NCBI RefSeq assembly: GCF_025399195.1
Contig: NW_026252088.1
Span: forward strand, 186,001 to 250,000
DNA: 64,000 nucleotides
Reading direction: 5' to 3'
From: Umbelopsis ramanniana AG
Taxonomy: Eukaryota; Mucoromycota; Umbelopsidomycetes; Umbelopsidales; Umbelopsidaceae
Translations under genes and position numbers: made by a program
Notes under the pieces: model-generated
What the model was told of the DNA's origin: nothing
Database searches by the model: none
The model's input: only the letters and a program-made list of their open reading frames with translations
Part shown: positions 11,912-24,087 of the stretch, piece by piece
How the letters are laid out: each line of letters starts with the position of its first letter
Numbering within the stretch: position 1 is the first letter of the stretch

Positions 11912-12999
11912 TCGTGTTAAAGGAGATGTAGAAAAAATAAAAATAACAAAGAGTCACCAGAAACACACAAGAGATGTTTACGGGTATAAGAACTGCGAGA
12001 CGAAGAGAATGACAAGAGGATAAATATAATGAAGACGGAGGTAAGAGGATGGCGGGCAAGTGCTGTTAATGCATGCAGTGCAAGTAACCATAAAAACTGG
12101 TTTGAGCCTACAATGGAAAGCAACTTGTTGCGATATTTGTGTGGCAAGATAGGTGGCCTGGTTTAATGAGAATGGTGATCATTCTCCCAGTTTATTCCAT
12201 TTGTGCCTCCTTCTTTCCCCTTCTATTTTCCCTGTTTCGGCTGATGACCACGATGCCCCTCCGATCACTGGTTTGAAATGAGATGCTACACCGATAAGAA
12301 AGGAGACCAAGTCATCTGAGCATAGCCCCAGGAAATCAATAAAAAATATTGCTGCATCGATCTAATAAAACATTTTGTTATGAAGTGTTTGACTTTAAGG
12401 AGGTAACTTTTTGACCTTGTTACGGTTGTATGACACGATCGGAAGCCCCAAATGGAGATCCCGCAGGGATATGTTTGGCAGCTCGCAAGTTGGCAGAAAA
12501 AAAAAAAAGGCTGACTCTATCACCTTATGGCAACCAAGTGACCGCTTCATTTCATATTCCACATGGCTGGTTCGCCTGTACTTAACGAAGGGTTGGCAGA
12601 TCACTCTCCTTTCTCTCACTTGTGTTTCGTTTCTCACTTCTGTATTTATTTATGATAGCATGCGGTTGCTACAGATATGCACAGAGAATGAATAGTATAA
12701 ACGAAGCCGTAGGTAGAGTTTGGGGGGAAGCTGGGCAAGATACAAACCAATAAGAAGAAAAAAGGTACAATGAAAGGGCTTACGGACATCCAACTTTTTT
12801 TTTTTTTTCGTTTTCAAAACCTAATGAGTTGCTTAACGAAGTTTTTTGGAATAAGGCAGCGGTTGTTCCTTCAAACACCATGTGCAAATGGAAAGAGCAA
12901 AGCAAAAGATACAGAAGAGAGAGAAAAGCAAAAAAACCGACAAAACCAAGTTACAATGACAGAACAAAAAATATATATATTTCATTTCTTTTCTTTTCT
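11912..12999. other. Intergenic, no gene seen
   Basis: About 1.1 kb containing the promoter of the coiled-coil gene and the 3' flank of the kinase gene. Homopolymer tracts (A12 near 12500, T14 near 12790) and no frame with protein-family likeness. Confidence 0.55.
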
Positions 13000-15412
13000 T
13001 TAGAAATCTGGGAACTTGTTTCGGTATGGATCATCCTGGTGAATGCCATAAGGCTGTTGCTCTTCGGGATAGCGATCAAAGTGACTAGCGTCTCCATCAC
13101 CACGAATTTGAGGTACATAGGGTGCTCTGATCTGCCGTCCAAGTACACGACTAAAGTCGACTCCTTCGAACCATCGGTGTCTTTTGATATCGTCACTACC
13201 TCCACGCAAGTTACCAAAACGCTTGGACAAGTCGGGGGTCAGTAAGCGCTTGAGAAGATCCTTAGCATTTGGATCAAAATACGTTGGCCACTTGATTTTT
13301 CCTGCCAAGATTTTTTCATAGAGCTTGAGATGATCGTCATCATAGAATGGTGGATAGCTGCGTGAGAGAGATGGAAGCAAATGATTAGACTCAATGACCT
13401 ATCGGCCCGACCCGACCCGATTCGAACAGAGCAGACTCAACAGCCATGCAAGTATAACTACAACTTACCCTGCCAACATTTCAAAAATCAAGATACCCAA
13501 ACTCCACCAGTCGGCAGCTTTGCCATAACCTTTGGACTGAATGATCTCCGGAGCTATCAAGAGGTAGATAAAGGTGTCAACATCATGCCACACCGACAAA
13601 AAAACAACGACATTTGTTTCTTCTTACCAAGATAATCCGGAGTACCGCAGAGAGTCCATGTAATATCTGGCACATGCTTGGCAAAACCAAAATCTGTGAT
13701 TTTCAAATGACCTTGGGCATCCAAGAGTAGGTTCTCAGGTTTGAGATCTCTATATATAACATCCTTGGAATGTAAGTATTCCAGAGCAAGGATGACTTCA
13801 GCAGCATAGAATTTTGCAACATGATCGGGGAAACGCTAGTATCGACAAAAAGAAACAATGAGCCAAAGTGGAAAAAGAAAAAAATGCCCATGGTATTACT
13901 TTACCTGACTCTTGCGAAGAACGCTAAAAAGTTCGCCTCCAGGAACATAATCCATGACCATGTACAAGTTTGCGTCGTCTTGGAAAGTGCCCCACATATT
14001 AACGAGGAAGGGGTGTGCAACAGCTTCTAAAATATGCTTTTCATTGTTTGTGTGCTCGACTTGTTTCAATCGAACGACCTCAGACTTCTTGAGTACTTTG
14101 ATGGCGTAAAACCTCGCATTCACTTTACTTTGTGCCAAGTGAACTCGACCGAATGATCCAGTGCCCAATGTTCTCAATAGATGAAAATCGTCCAGCTTGA
14201 GCTTTGGGCGTGACTGGCGCTGCTGGATGATGGACGAATCAATAAACTGCTGTTGAGGCTGATGTTGTTGCTCTTGTTCTTGATGCTCGGCTTGCTGCTG
14301 AAGCGTTTGGTTGGCGGGAGGTAAAATGGGAGCTCCTTTGTTCAGGACCGGTTTCGTAGCTGGCGGGTCGTTAAGCTGCGGTATGTGTGTAGAAGGAGCT
14401 GCATCTGTAGCTTCAGATGCGGTTGTCGGTTGAGTGGTGTCCGGAGTGAGGGATTCTAGAAAACAAAAGATCATGTTTAACAAGCAAGTTCTACACACGA
14501 TGGAAAATCCCCCAATCGTTATGTGCATATTCCACAATCCCTTTAACTGATAGGATAGTAATGCAGGACACCCTCCTTAGCTCAGCACAACTTCTTATAC
14601 TCACCGATGGGTGGTGCTCCAGCTGGTGCTCCAGATGGTGCACTAGTTTGCGGCTGGTTATTATTCTGTTGTGATTTTGCAAAATCTAGATGCGAAGGTT
14701 GTTTAAACGGTTAGTCTCAAGGTGTTGATGCCCCATACATAAAACAAATCTGTGTAGTTAAAAAAAGCGAGGGCGTGTGTCGTAATTTTTTTTTCAGAGG
14801 AGTTTCATATTCACTCTTAGCTTGTTGCGGAGCAAAATGCGAGATCTCAACCCAGTCAAGTCCAGCAACCGTGCTGTGACCATCGTGCACTTTCGATGAC
14901 GCGAAACCCTTCTACACTTGATATGACTTCGACACCGTGCTTCCACATTTAAAATAGGGAAGGAGTTGAACCACTAGCTGGGGGGTTGTTCGATCGAATG
15001 GATTTTCAAGCATCGCGGTGGCTCATAAAAATGCAAGATTGAAGAGGTGGCATGAATTTTCGCGGCGTCAAGTGTTGTGGATGAAGGAAGTGGGGGCCGG
15101 AAAGAGGGTCGTGTGAAACGTCAAGAAAGTACAATAAAATAGCGTATTATATACGTCGCCAGCGCCCAAAATCGAAAACAAGTGGAAGGAAAAAAAAAAA
15201 AAGAAGAAGAACGAATACTTGCCTGGACTGTCTATGCTCATTCTGCTAGAGTCGTTCTGGGCTTGATTGTCAAAACTTCGACCAGGTGTAGCGGATGCTG
15301 GTGGGGTGACATATGCGTTTTCACCATTACTGCCGTAAGGTCTGCCTGAATCTTTGGACGATGAGTGACTATGATGCTTCGCCTTGTCCATTATCTTGTT
15401 GAAGAATGACAT
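13000..15412 (-). CDS. pkaC: cAMP-dependent protein kinase (PKA) catalytic subunit
   Basis: AGC-family Ser/Thr kinase that acts when cAMP frees it from the regulatory subunit. Exons: 15412-15223, 14685-14605, 14455-13905, 13835-13628, 13553-13469, 13357-13000; 490 residues. The N-terminal 175 residues are Gln/Pro/Ser rich, as in fungal PKA. The kinase domain starts at about 181: glycine loop GTGSFG (188-193), AIKVLKK lysine, catalytic YRDLKPEN (302-309), DFG (322-324), activation loop [13 protein letters not shown], then the PKA-like LAGYPPF. The chain ends with KFPDF, the FxxF hydrophobic motif of AGC kinases (FTEF in mammals). The first intron has a GC donor (CAG|GCAAGT); the alternative GT five bases on causes a stop. 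Close relatives such as PKA paralogues cannot be told apart here. Confidence 0.93.
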
Positions 15413-16344
15413 TGTCTTTTAAAACAGTTGGAAGCAAACGACTGTACAGAATGGTCACCAGCGCTGATGCTAAAGGTGGCTGGTTGTTAAAGGAAAGAGT
15501 ATAAGCAAGCTGCAAAGCAACACGAATATTGTGGCGAGAAGAGCGAAAGAGCGAGACGAATCCCTAAAGTGAACGCTCGATACATGTGACACACACCTTG
15601 GAAAAAAAAAAATCGGATTTCCATACGTCATTCGCGCCCTCCAGTTAATAGCAAGCCAGCGAGGTAAAACCGCCAAAAAACTCGCCGGCTGCTGAAGGTT
15701 TTGCCAGACCCAACCAGCGACCCATGATTGTTTTGAAATAATGGAGAAAATACAAACGTATCCAAGGATAGATCACCTTATGTAATATGCAAACGTATAA
15801 TTTAAACAGCCTGGCTGAAAGAAAAAAAAATTTTATTCATGCTTTGCAGGAAAAAAAAAATAGGTAAGACAAAGCGACTATTGGTATTCTAGTATATCTA
15901 CCACGCTCGCCGATATAGGTTAATGGAATGGTTATCTTCTATTATGTATCTTTTTGCACAGGCGGCGTGCTAAATCTAGAGCAGTAGGTTGGTTGGATCA
16001 GATGGGAAAATACAGGCTGATATTGAAAAACCTGGTGGCAGTGTGGGTACAGAAGACTGTACTTCAGCACCCAGCAACTCTAATTTTCCAACCTGCGGCT
16101 GGTGAACGACAGGTACTTGCGGTAACTGCAGAGGTTACCTGCTACAGAGTGTCAGGCCATAACCTAATTTATTCCTGATGTGCTGCGATAAATAGCTGTT
16201 CAAATGCCTGCCCACTTTCAGAAATTGGTTTCATCTTCAGCAGCGGTCTGTCTGTGCAAAAAGGGAAAAATAATACGCCAATTCGACCAAAAACTGTACA
16301 TGTCCGTGTACGTACCTCTAAGAGTACTTTATCCCCAATTTTTT
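15413..16344. other. PKA promoter region and flank
   Basis: About 930 bases upstream of the PKA gene with short A runs; the open frames present are short and show no family likeness. Confidence 0.5.
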
Positions 16345-16928
16345 TCACTCAAATGAGGAGGAGGCGCATGTTGAGGTGGTAGATTCAAAGGAATTAGATA
16401 ACGCATCTCGACGTACATCATTGCGAAATGCGTGGAAAAGTGCATATTGGGGAGTCTCAAATGTTACACCAATGAAATTAATGCCGTCGTCTCCCATCAA
16501 ACATGCATTATGAGAGTGTCTATTATATAGCCGAAGCCAATGGGACATGTTAAACTGTATTCATTTCAGTTTCATGTTCATCAGTGTCAACATTGCTTAA
16601 CCTTGCAAACTCTATCTTTTCGTAATGGCAATCATGAATTGAAACTATTTAGTTGATGGTCTACCAACGTGGTCCATTGGACAAATGCAGCATTGAAAGG
16701 CAGGTCTATTAGACTGTATTAGCCGCCGTACACCTCCACAACATCTCGTACTCCCTTGTAGTTCACATTGAAGAACACTTTTTTCCACAAGTCAATTGGT
16801 GTCACAATTGGGGGTTTGATTCGTACCCTTCTTTTGCTTATGATGTTCAGTGGTATATTGATCAGGAGCTTGGTTTTGTAAATAATATATATTACAGTGT
16901 AAATATAATACACTATAGAAAAATACAT
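16345..16928 (-). other. Unresolved coding-like segments (possible two-exon gene or remnant)
   Basis: Two minus-strand frames here have natural-looking amino-acid composition. The first (about 16830-16719) reads SKRRVRIKPPIVTPIDLWKK then VFFNVNYKGVRDVVE; the second (16548-16345) reads MSHWLRLYNRHSHNACLMGD then DGINFIGVTFETPQYALFHA and ends in stop. A GTGTAC donor at about 16734 and a CAG acceptor at about 16555 would join them in phase (...RDVVE|FNMSHW...). I cannot identify the family or a start codon for the 5' part. It may be the 3' end of a real gene or a decayed one. Confidence 0.3.
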
Positions 16929-17246
16929 ACCGATATCATATGGAGATAAACGCTATGTTGCCTGCGCTATGTTCCTTTGAAATAGGCTTCTCTGTTCTCA
17001 AAATGGAATTCGTAAAACAATCGATTTTAAAATGCCAACGGGAACCATTTCATTTGATCTTACCTTGAGTCGAAAGTCTCTTATTCACAACCTTCAAGGT
17101 ACTCCTAGAGTGTTATAAAAATACGCTTTTACCTACTAGCGGCAATCTTTCAAAAATAGTACAATCACCTGCCTAGATAAAAATAACGAATGCAATCGCA
17201 AATAAACAAGAAATAAAGGTGGGATGATACGTTTTGTTCAGCAAAT

Positions 17247-17469
17247 TTAAATCATTATATTGGTCACAGCACGACGAAGATTGAGAAACTGCGATGTATC
17301 GAACAGTATAGAAGGGATAGACTAAGAGTAACTCACAGCAACGAGATCTCTGTCCCCATGACTGCCTGTTGAAAGGCGGTTTTCTATTGTTGCCTTGATT
17401 CCAGTCAGCTGACAGCCTGTCATGGCAATTTTGTAAAAAGCGACATCAATGATGTCATTCGGAGGCTAT
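17247..17469 (-). other. Exon-like segment with a SAP-like motif, gene model incomplete
   Basis: Between a CAAAAATAG acceptor (about 17470) and a GTGAGT donor (17337) the minus strand encodes PPNDIIDVAFYKIAMTGCQL then TGIKATIENRLSTGSHGDRD. The pattern hydrophobic-x...G-x-TGxKAxxxxRL resembles the SAP motif (sGtKaeLieRL) seen, for example, at the start of fungal Cce1-type resolvases. A CGCAG acceptor at about 17283 would add a short last exon (FLNLRRAVTNIMI, stop at 17249-17247). I could not find a convincing first exon upstream, where all three frames are open towards the facing CFEM gene. The family assignment is a guess. Confidence 0.3.
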
Positions 17470-17660
17470 TTTTGCCAAGAGCATCAAGTATGTCTTGATC
17501 TTTCGAATAAGCTGCTTCTCTGGTGAAATTCGTTGGTACACATTTTGAAATCGCAATAGGTAGCGAATTCTAGACCGAAATGGCAATAAAACGGATGGTT
17601 TGAGGAACTCTAACGGCTGGGTCACAAAGAATACGCCGGTTTGGTAGGGATAGGGATCTC

Positions 17661-17666
17661 CACGTG
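17661..17666. promoter_or_regulatory. CACGTG E-box upstream of the CFEM gene
   Basis: An exact CACGTG about 100 bp before the ATG at 17766. It is a single site, so weaker evidence than the paired boxes elsewhere in the window. Confidence 0.3.
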
Positions 17667-17765
17667 ACACAAAAGGCAATAAGTGGTGGCAAAATTTGAA
17701 GCACATTTTTTGGAACAGGCCATAAAACTTTCTCTTTGCACTCCACTCCAATAATCTCGGTTGTA

Positions 17766-18296
17766 ATGTTGAAAGCATTATGCTTTTTGCTCCTTGTAAC
17801 CATAGTATGCGCCTTCAACACATCAGCATTACCGCCACTCGATGAAATTGGCTTATGTATAGAGACATGCGTCTTGGTAAGTTCGTCTTTTCTCGGGAAT
17901 AACCTCGATGATTTTGACTCTGGTCTAATGTTCACTCATGTTCTCCAGAATACCGGACATAGTGTGTGTGGTTCGCAATTCACCTTCGACGACGCTTCAC
18001 TTCAATGTGCCTGCACCAATCCAACCTTTAATAGCACTGTTCAACAGTGCGTTGTGACCAATAAGTGCCCACAAACCAGTATTGATCTCACCAACAAAGC
18101 TTATACTCAGCTATGCCTGAACGCTACTACGACGGCAACATCATCTATAATGGCATCAGCACAGCCATCTCAATCCTCAAGTCCCCCTGCCGCAGCCTCT
18201 GTTGACGCTGCAGCAGCCAGTTCCAAAGAATTTCCATTTAGTGGCTCTGCCGTAGCCGTCTTCGTCGTTCTCACTGTTGGCACCCTCTTCTTCTAA
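17766..18296 (+). CDS. CFEM-type small secreted/GPI-anchored protein
   Basis: Small fungal cell-surface protein of 152 residues, exons 17766-17876 and 17949-18296. It starts with a signal peptide (MLKALCFLLLVTIVCA), followed by a domain with eight cysteines in CFEM-like order (CIETC, C, CAC, C, C, C between about residues 31 and 90), then a Ser/Ala/Thr/Pro-rich stalk and a hydrophobic C-terminus (VAVFVVLTVGTLFF) fitting a GPI-attachment signal. CFEM proteins sit in the wall or plasma membrane, and some bind haem; the haem-ligand Asp region is not certain here. The intron (GTAAGT...CTCCAG) is in phase 0, and splicing is needed to bring the first two cysteines next to the third. An ATG at 17736 is open but would spoil the signal peptide. 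Confidence 0.75.
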   Translation: MLKALCFLLLVTIVCAFNTSALPPLDEIGLCIETCVLVSSSFLGNNLDDFDSGLMFTHVLQNTGHSVCGSQFTFDDASLQCACTNPTFNSTVQQCVVTNKCPQTSIDLTNKAYTQLCLNATTTATSSIMASAQPSQSSSPPAAASVDAAAASSKEFPFSGSAVAVFVVLTVGTLFF

Positions 18297-19674
18297 ATAC
18301 TATTTTTTCTTATGTAATTCCTTATATTCCTGTTTTATTACTAGAATCTTAACTATCAGGCTCCCAACATAATTTCTTTTTTCCTTTCAAAAAAAGCCGC
18401 CCTCAACTTGTACCATATATTAAAGCTTGACGAAAAAAAATAAACGAACGAGTAGGCAGCCAAATGCCGTCATTTTAAAAATAGAAATTTTTGGAAACAC
18501 TTGCTCCGCACGCCATTTCTCCCAAATTTACAAGATCGGCCTTCTTGTTGAAAGCCACATGGGCAAACTGAATGGGACATTTTATACATTGTTTCCGCCA
18601 TCATAACATGCAGTATCATAAGAACATGAAAGCGAATGCACGTTTGAGCATAGTGTTCTATCATAATAGAGTTCAAGCTAATAATCAGAGGGATCCCGGT
18701 TATGCGCTCCTCCACATGTCAACATGCCAAACTCGTCCGAATTTACACCGAGTTTGCACAAAAAATATGCTTATGGTAACCTCAATCATATTCCCGCTTA
18801 CTGCATTTGAAAAGGACGATGCGTTAGGGTATGAATGAGGGGGGGACCTTGCGCTAGACAAAGAACAGGATGGAGCGGGACGAGAGGGACCATTGAACAA
18901 GTTCCACCACCACATTTGGTGGCGGTCAAGGTGCGACGGGCTTTCGCAAATGTGTCGATCTGGTTCACAAGCTGCAAGCTAATTTTACTCCCAGTACACG
19001 ACCTGTATTGCTCCATCTGAAGGAGTTGTAAAAAGCCATTCCCATTTCGTTAGTCTCTTCATACCAAATGCCCTCTATTCCACATATTCCAGGCTACACG
19101 AAGCATATTGTATCACAGCAAATACTGGTCAGATGGAGAGGATTTCTTGCACTTTTTTTCTTGCACCCGTACATCAACCAATTTCACGTCATGTTATATA
19201 ATATGACTTTTTTGGATCTTTCAAATGAGTCTGCAAGTTTTTTGTTCAATCGTTCTCCGATAGAACAAAGTTCAAGACAATTCAAGGCAATTTATCGGCA
19301 GACGTGCATTGCCGCTAGACCTTGGCGACTTACGCCGCTGCCGGTAGATTCAAGACTAGAAAAAATTATGTGAGTGAGAACAAATTACAGTAATTGGTGC
19401 CATTAGATACATTAGCTCCATTTGATTTTTTTTTTTTAATAAAGCGATAAAAATACCGAAGATATGGACATTTTTGAAATATTCCATGCAATCACAGCTT
19501 GGATATGGTCGTGCCGAAAAGAGATGCAGACATGCACATAGCTACACCGTATGTCTAAAGGTCTGAAATATTTTATTTATTTTTTAAAGTGCAGGCAATA
19601 AAGACACTGCCTTATGCGTGGAGGCTTCTATAACACGATGTCAACATGAGATTGACATCGCTCAAAGTGCTTCA
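18297..19674. other. Intergenic, no gene seen
   Basis: About 1.4 kb between the convergent CFEM and MTHFD genes. Open frames on both strands are short and overlap each other without family likeness. No repeat or RNA recognised. Confidence 0.5.
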
Positions 19675-21045
19675 TTATTGACTGCTACTTTTTGCGACCA
19701 AATATACGTTGTCCATTAACATTGCAACCGTCATAGGGCCTACACCGCCAGGTACGGGGGTAATGTGGCCAGCTACTTTGCTCGCAGCCGCATAATCCAC
19801 ATCGCCGACAGTTCGATAACCTGACTTCTTGCTCGAGTCTAAGAATGGAATACGCGTTCAATACCCCAAGTAGTCAATTTACGCATAATGTCAAAGCTAC
19901 TTACCTGGAACATAATTCATGCCCACATCAATGACGACAGCTCCCGGTTTAATCCAGTCACCTTGTACATAATTGGCTTGTCCTATAGCCACGACCAAGA
20001 TATCGGCTCTCTTAATCTGTTTTGATATGAGTCAAGATTGAATGTATCTATTTTCAGTGGAGGTCGCCGGGCTGTTCTTACATGATCAACAATGTCGCTT
20101 GTCTTGGTGTGACAAAGCGTCACAGTTGCATTAGCTGAAGTTAACAACAACGACATGGGAGCGCCCTAAGTCATAGAAGTAAATGTCAAAAGTAGGGGTT
20201 AGATTTCTGTTCCCTGCGCTAGTACCACCCGTTCTAAGCTTACCACCAAGTCACCCCGGCCAACTACCGTGGCATTCTTTCCTTCAATAGTGATACCTAA
20301 GCAGCCGAAAGTTAAGAAATAGCTGACTTAAACATTATAGCTGAACCAGTGAAAATATATGTCTACCAGTTGACCGAATCAATTCCATAATGCCCTTTGG
20401 TGTGCAGGGTTGAATCAACGGCGCACTTCCTCTGACCACCAACTTTCCAACATTGACAGGATGGAGGCTAAGATGCCGAGGAAGGGGGGGGGGTTTAGAA
20501 ATAGGTATAAACATAGGTAAACAAAGGCACTTTCATCTCAAGAAGGAGCAACCCACCCGTCGACATCCTTTTTAGGGCTAATAGCATCAATGACAAGGGC
20601 TTCGTCAATATGCTCGGGTAAAGGCAATTGTACCAACAGGCCATGGACTGAATTGTCCTCATTCAATATTTGAATTTGGCTCAAGATATCATTGAGAGTA
20701 GCTGTTTCAGGAAATTGATGAAGTGCAAACTCGATACCAGCCTGACCGGAAGAAGGGATCAGATAAGCTCTACAAAGGCTAATTTGGAAAGTTCACGCTA
20801 TACCTCTGCAGCAGCTTTCTGCTTTAGTCGAATGTAGCTCGAGGAATCAGATCGAGTGCCTACTTGTATAAGTGCTAATTTAGGATTGACTGCTGGCTGA
20901 GCCTCCTTCAGCTTGGCAATGTCGGCCTTAAGTTGATCGCGCAGCGATCTAGATCCCGGGTTACTTTTCCTTTAAGCGACAAAGTTTGGCAAGGCTGAAC
21001 TACTCACTGTGAAATAGCCTTTCCGTCAATGACAGCAGCTGGCAT
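19675..21045 (-). CDS. Methylenetetrahydrofolate dehydrogenase/cyclohydrolase (FolD/MTHFD type)
   Basis: Interconverts 5,10-methylene-, methenyl- and 10-formyl-tetrahydrofolate in one-carbon metabolism. Eight short exons: 21045-21008, 20948-20804, 20741-20557, 20467-20367, 20296-20244, 20165-20082, 20016-19905, 19838-19675; 293 residues in one frame. Visible motifs: [12 protein letters not shown] with the catalytic Tyr51 and Lys55 (YxxxK), [10 protein letters not shown], the cofactor loop [11 protein letters not shown] (167-177), and PGGVGPMT near the end. There is no formate-tetrahydrofolate ligase domain after it, so it is the short bifunctional form rather than trifunctional Ade3/MTHFD1. 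No clear mitochondrial presequence. The cofactor loop has GRGDLVG where many relatives have GRSxxVG; NAD versus NADP use cannot be decided from this. Confidence 0.92.
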
Positions 21046-21205
21046 AGTGGGTGAATGGAGTTCTTGAAAAAAATGAATAATTTAAAAAAATTGGTTAAAC
21101 GGGGGAAATCAAGTCACGCATGAATGGGGGACTTGAGTTAATTTATTATCGTACAGCTTTACAGGAAGAAAGGGTGAGGTATCGTATTTTTAACAAAAGT
21201 TCAGC

Positions 21206-21454
21206 TTATAAGGGAAGGATGGATTGTGCGTGCTTTGTTGGTACAGGGTGGTCGACTTGATGCATAGATACAGGGAATTCGGCTGCAGGACTTGAAAATG
21301 ACGACGGTGGACCAGCCTGTGAAGAGTTTTCATCATCCAGATAGATACCAGGCCGTGAGTTGTTGAATGCATAGACAAATAAGATCATCAAAAGGGCGAT
21401 GGCCAGTACTATTATGCCGGCGAATAATGCGGTGTCTGTTAGAGATGCAGCCAT
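21206..21454 (-). CDS. Small single-pass membrane protein, unknown
   Basis: Not recognised. A single-exon frame of 82 residues with one strong membrane segment (about residues 8-30, TALFAGIIVLAIALLMILFV) near the N-terminus, followed by a polar tail rich in Ser, Pro and His. No signal-cleavage site is obvious, so a short N-terminus outside and a tail inside, or the reverse, are both possible. It sits 160 bp downstream in the minus-strand sense of nothing else and 160 bp upstream of the MTHFD gene start. The TM pattern makes it better supported than other short frames nearby. Confidence 0.5.
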   Translation of the reverse strand: MAASLTDTALFAGIIVLAIALLMILFVYAFNNSRPGIYLDDENSSQAGPPSSFSSPAAEFPVSMHQVDHPVPTKHAQSILPL

Positions 21455-24087
21455 ATGGGATAAAGAAAGGAGTGAAAAGAGAGAGGTGAAAGAACGAGGG
21501 AAAAGGGCCGCAGGTGACTGTTGATATAACCAACGGTTGAAGCGGGTTTTGCTTTGTTCATGTCTGATCTGTCTGGTTGAGCCCTAATTTTGGCCAGACG
21601 CATGAGGCGCAATCAAAGCACCTTATTGGCTTCTGCATATCCACCACGTACACTTCTTCTTTACCAACGAGAAGGGCAGCATACAGAGCACCCTTCTTTC
21701 TAACCATCATCAGGGGATAAAGCTTTATCCAGTCATTGCGCAATTGACTGCATCATCATACACAGCTAAAATTTTAGCATGTAATTTGGGTTTCATATGC
21801 TCAGGGTGCGCCACTGTTAGTCTGTTCATCCTGCCACACTACCCAAAGGCTTTCCAAGGTGGCAATGCTCTTTGCACAACGTGGTGAACTAACTTTCAGC
21901 TGCTATATGCTCACTAGCCAACGATCTCGCCGTTTGTTCCTATCAAGTTTGTTTCGCCAAGACATCGTCGGTAGCATAAATACATCCCACTAGGCCAATT
22001 TCTGTCCCCAAGCTGAACTTAAATGGCGTCACAACTAAAAAATTTGACACCGAGTTAGAAGTGTGTGAGCCAGCCGCCTTGGCATCGATATCGTAGCCAT
22101 GAACAAAGTTTCGGGAACATTCTACATCTTAATGCCGCTGTTTCGACTGGGTCCTCTTGGCTTTATGCGCATACAATGAAAGTACGTGGGTTCGACAAGA
22201 CTGGGCGACCCTAGTGAGTGCAAACTCTTGTTATTTACAGTCATTCTCATTGAATTATTTCATTAATGAGTTTTTGTGGTTCGTCTTATGTTCTGCTCAA
22301 ATAAGGGCTAATTGACCCATGTAATATTATTATTTTTATTGCGTGCGTTTGGATACGCAAGGATTGGGCGTGGGCCAGAACAAAATTAGGTATAGCCATT
22401 TCAACTCCACCCCGCCTGATGGACCCTACAAGGGCTAAAAATTTGACCTCATCCTTGTCACTCGTTTGGACCATAGCAGGTCAAGCCTATGATGTACCTG
22501 GCCTGACTGCCAATCATGGTATTATGAAAAGGTTTCCAAAGGGAGTAGAAGGGGTTCTAATATGACGGTTTTCACTTTCAGAGCAGTCGGTAGTGCGGGG
22601 TGTTCATGAAACCATTTGGCGGGAGAATAAGATTTTCTGAGGCACCTATAGTTTCCGAGGGTATTATGTGGAAATTTCTTTTTTACAGCATCGACAATGT
22701 GAAGAAAAAGGTAATTAGGCTTGCGTATGCGGTTTAGCAACCAAATAGGTGTACGGCAATTAAAAAACCAAGGCTACAACAAACAATACGGAAGGTGTGT
22801 GAGATTCGGCTGTTTCACGTGAGGTAGCTCAACATCCAGATGGGTTTTCTCAAATGTCACAGAAGAACCCAAAATAGCCAAAGGTGTGTGTTCTGTGGCG
22901 CTTTCTGTTTTCCCCCACGGGAGAAACCAATCATTGCCTAGGTTGCACCGGACTGCCGCGGGGGGGTGCGTGTTTTTTTTTTGTTTTGGCGCTCAACTCA
23001 ACTTCAACTGACTGCCCTGCCATGCCATGCCATGCTAACTTCCGCAATTGGAAATGGTCATCAAGTAACTGTCCCTCTTAGCCGAGTGCCCCCCCCAATT
23101 CCAAAGGCCTCCATTGTTGAGGCGTTCCTTACCTACTGTAAGTTTGGCTATTTTTCCCCATTAGTCGTTCGAACCGTGACCCTGCGCACCTCACCTCATA
23201 GTATTTGGGCAGCTTCCATACCACTCCCCTTTCAAGTTGACAGTGCCCCCACTAGCTCACTAAATAACATTCCGAATCGTACTATATTGCCGAAACAGCC
23301 ATGGTCGTCAGGTATGTTACTAGTCCTACCGCTTTTGGAATATAACATTTGTTTTCCTATCTCAGCCTCGCATCATGATTCGCATCGCCTCGCCTTGCAC
23401 TGGGTCAACACACACAGAACCGATCTCGCAGCGATGATCTGATCAAATGATATCACGTCAGGAGAATCTTAAGGATATTGTTTACAGTCATGTCTTCATT
23501 ACTCTGCGCCGTCCGACCCCCTTTGGTTTGCTTCGTTCCCTTGACTGGGCTGCTCTTTTTCAACGGACAGGCTGACCTTAGAAGGGTGTACCTCATATGG
23601 GACATTGTGCCCAAAGAAGGTAGCGTTGGGTTCGAAGAGTGGCGTTACATTACATACGTAGGCGAAGGGTAAATAAGAATGCAAAGGAATTTCAAATGGA
23701 GATTGGTTTTAAAAATGGATGATGTTACGCTTTCATTGACGGTGCTATTTTGGAGTTGGGGGGCATGAGAAAGGGGTAGCCAGCTTTTGAACTGGGGCGG
23801 GAAGGGACCGCTCCCCCCACTTCCTTAGTAGAAAAGGAAGTTTATTGAAAAACGTGTTATTTCGTTTCGCTCCATTTTGATCAGCAGCAGTGTGCGACAA
23901 ATGTGGTTTGGACGTTCCCCATTGTGCTCCGATTCCGCCCTTATGGTAAATGCAGTTTATATTATTTTTATTATAATCAGATTTTTTATTTATTTTCCAA
24001 ACTCCCTCTTTCATTAAATTTTTGTTCTTGTTTTTTTTCCAAACCACCCGATTGCAGCATTTCAACCTTCATCACAATTCATTTGCA
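21455..24087. other. Large intergenic region
   Basis: About 2.6 kb, the longest stretch without a supported gene. It contains one CACGTG (22816-22821), a T/C-rich leader directly before the cyclin gene, C and G runs near 22960 and 23090, and several open frames up to 158 codons (22966-23442) without family likeness. A minus-strand frame at 22740-22522 looks mildly protein-like (HIVDAVKKKFPHNTLGNYRC) but has no start or partner exon. The long leader may be the promoter and 5' UTR of the cyclin gene. Confidence 0.45.

Noticed and set aside
22286-22740. Two protein-like minus-strand frames
   Set aside because: No ATG start for the upper one, no partner exons, and no recognisable family.
22966-23442. 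158-codon plus-strand open frame in the large intergenic region
   Set aside because: Composition is unconvincing, it starts in a T/G run, and it shows no domain; more likely leader or intergenic DNA.
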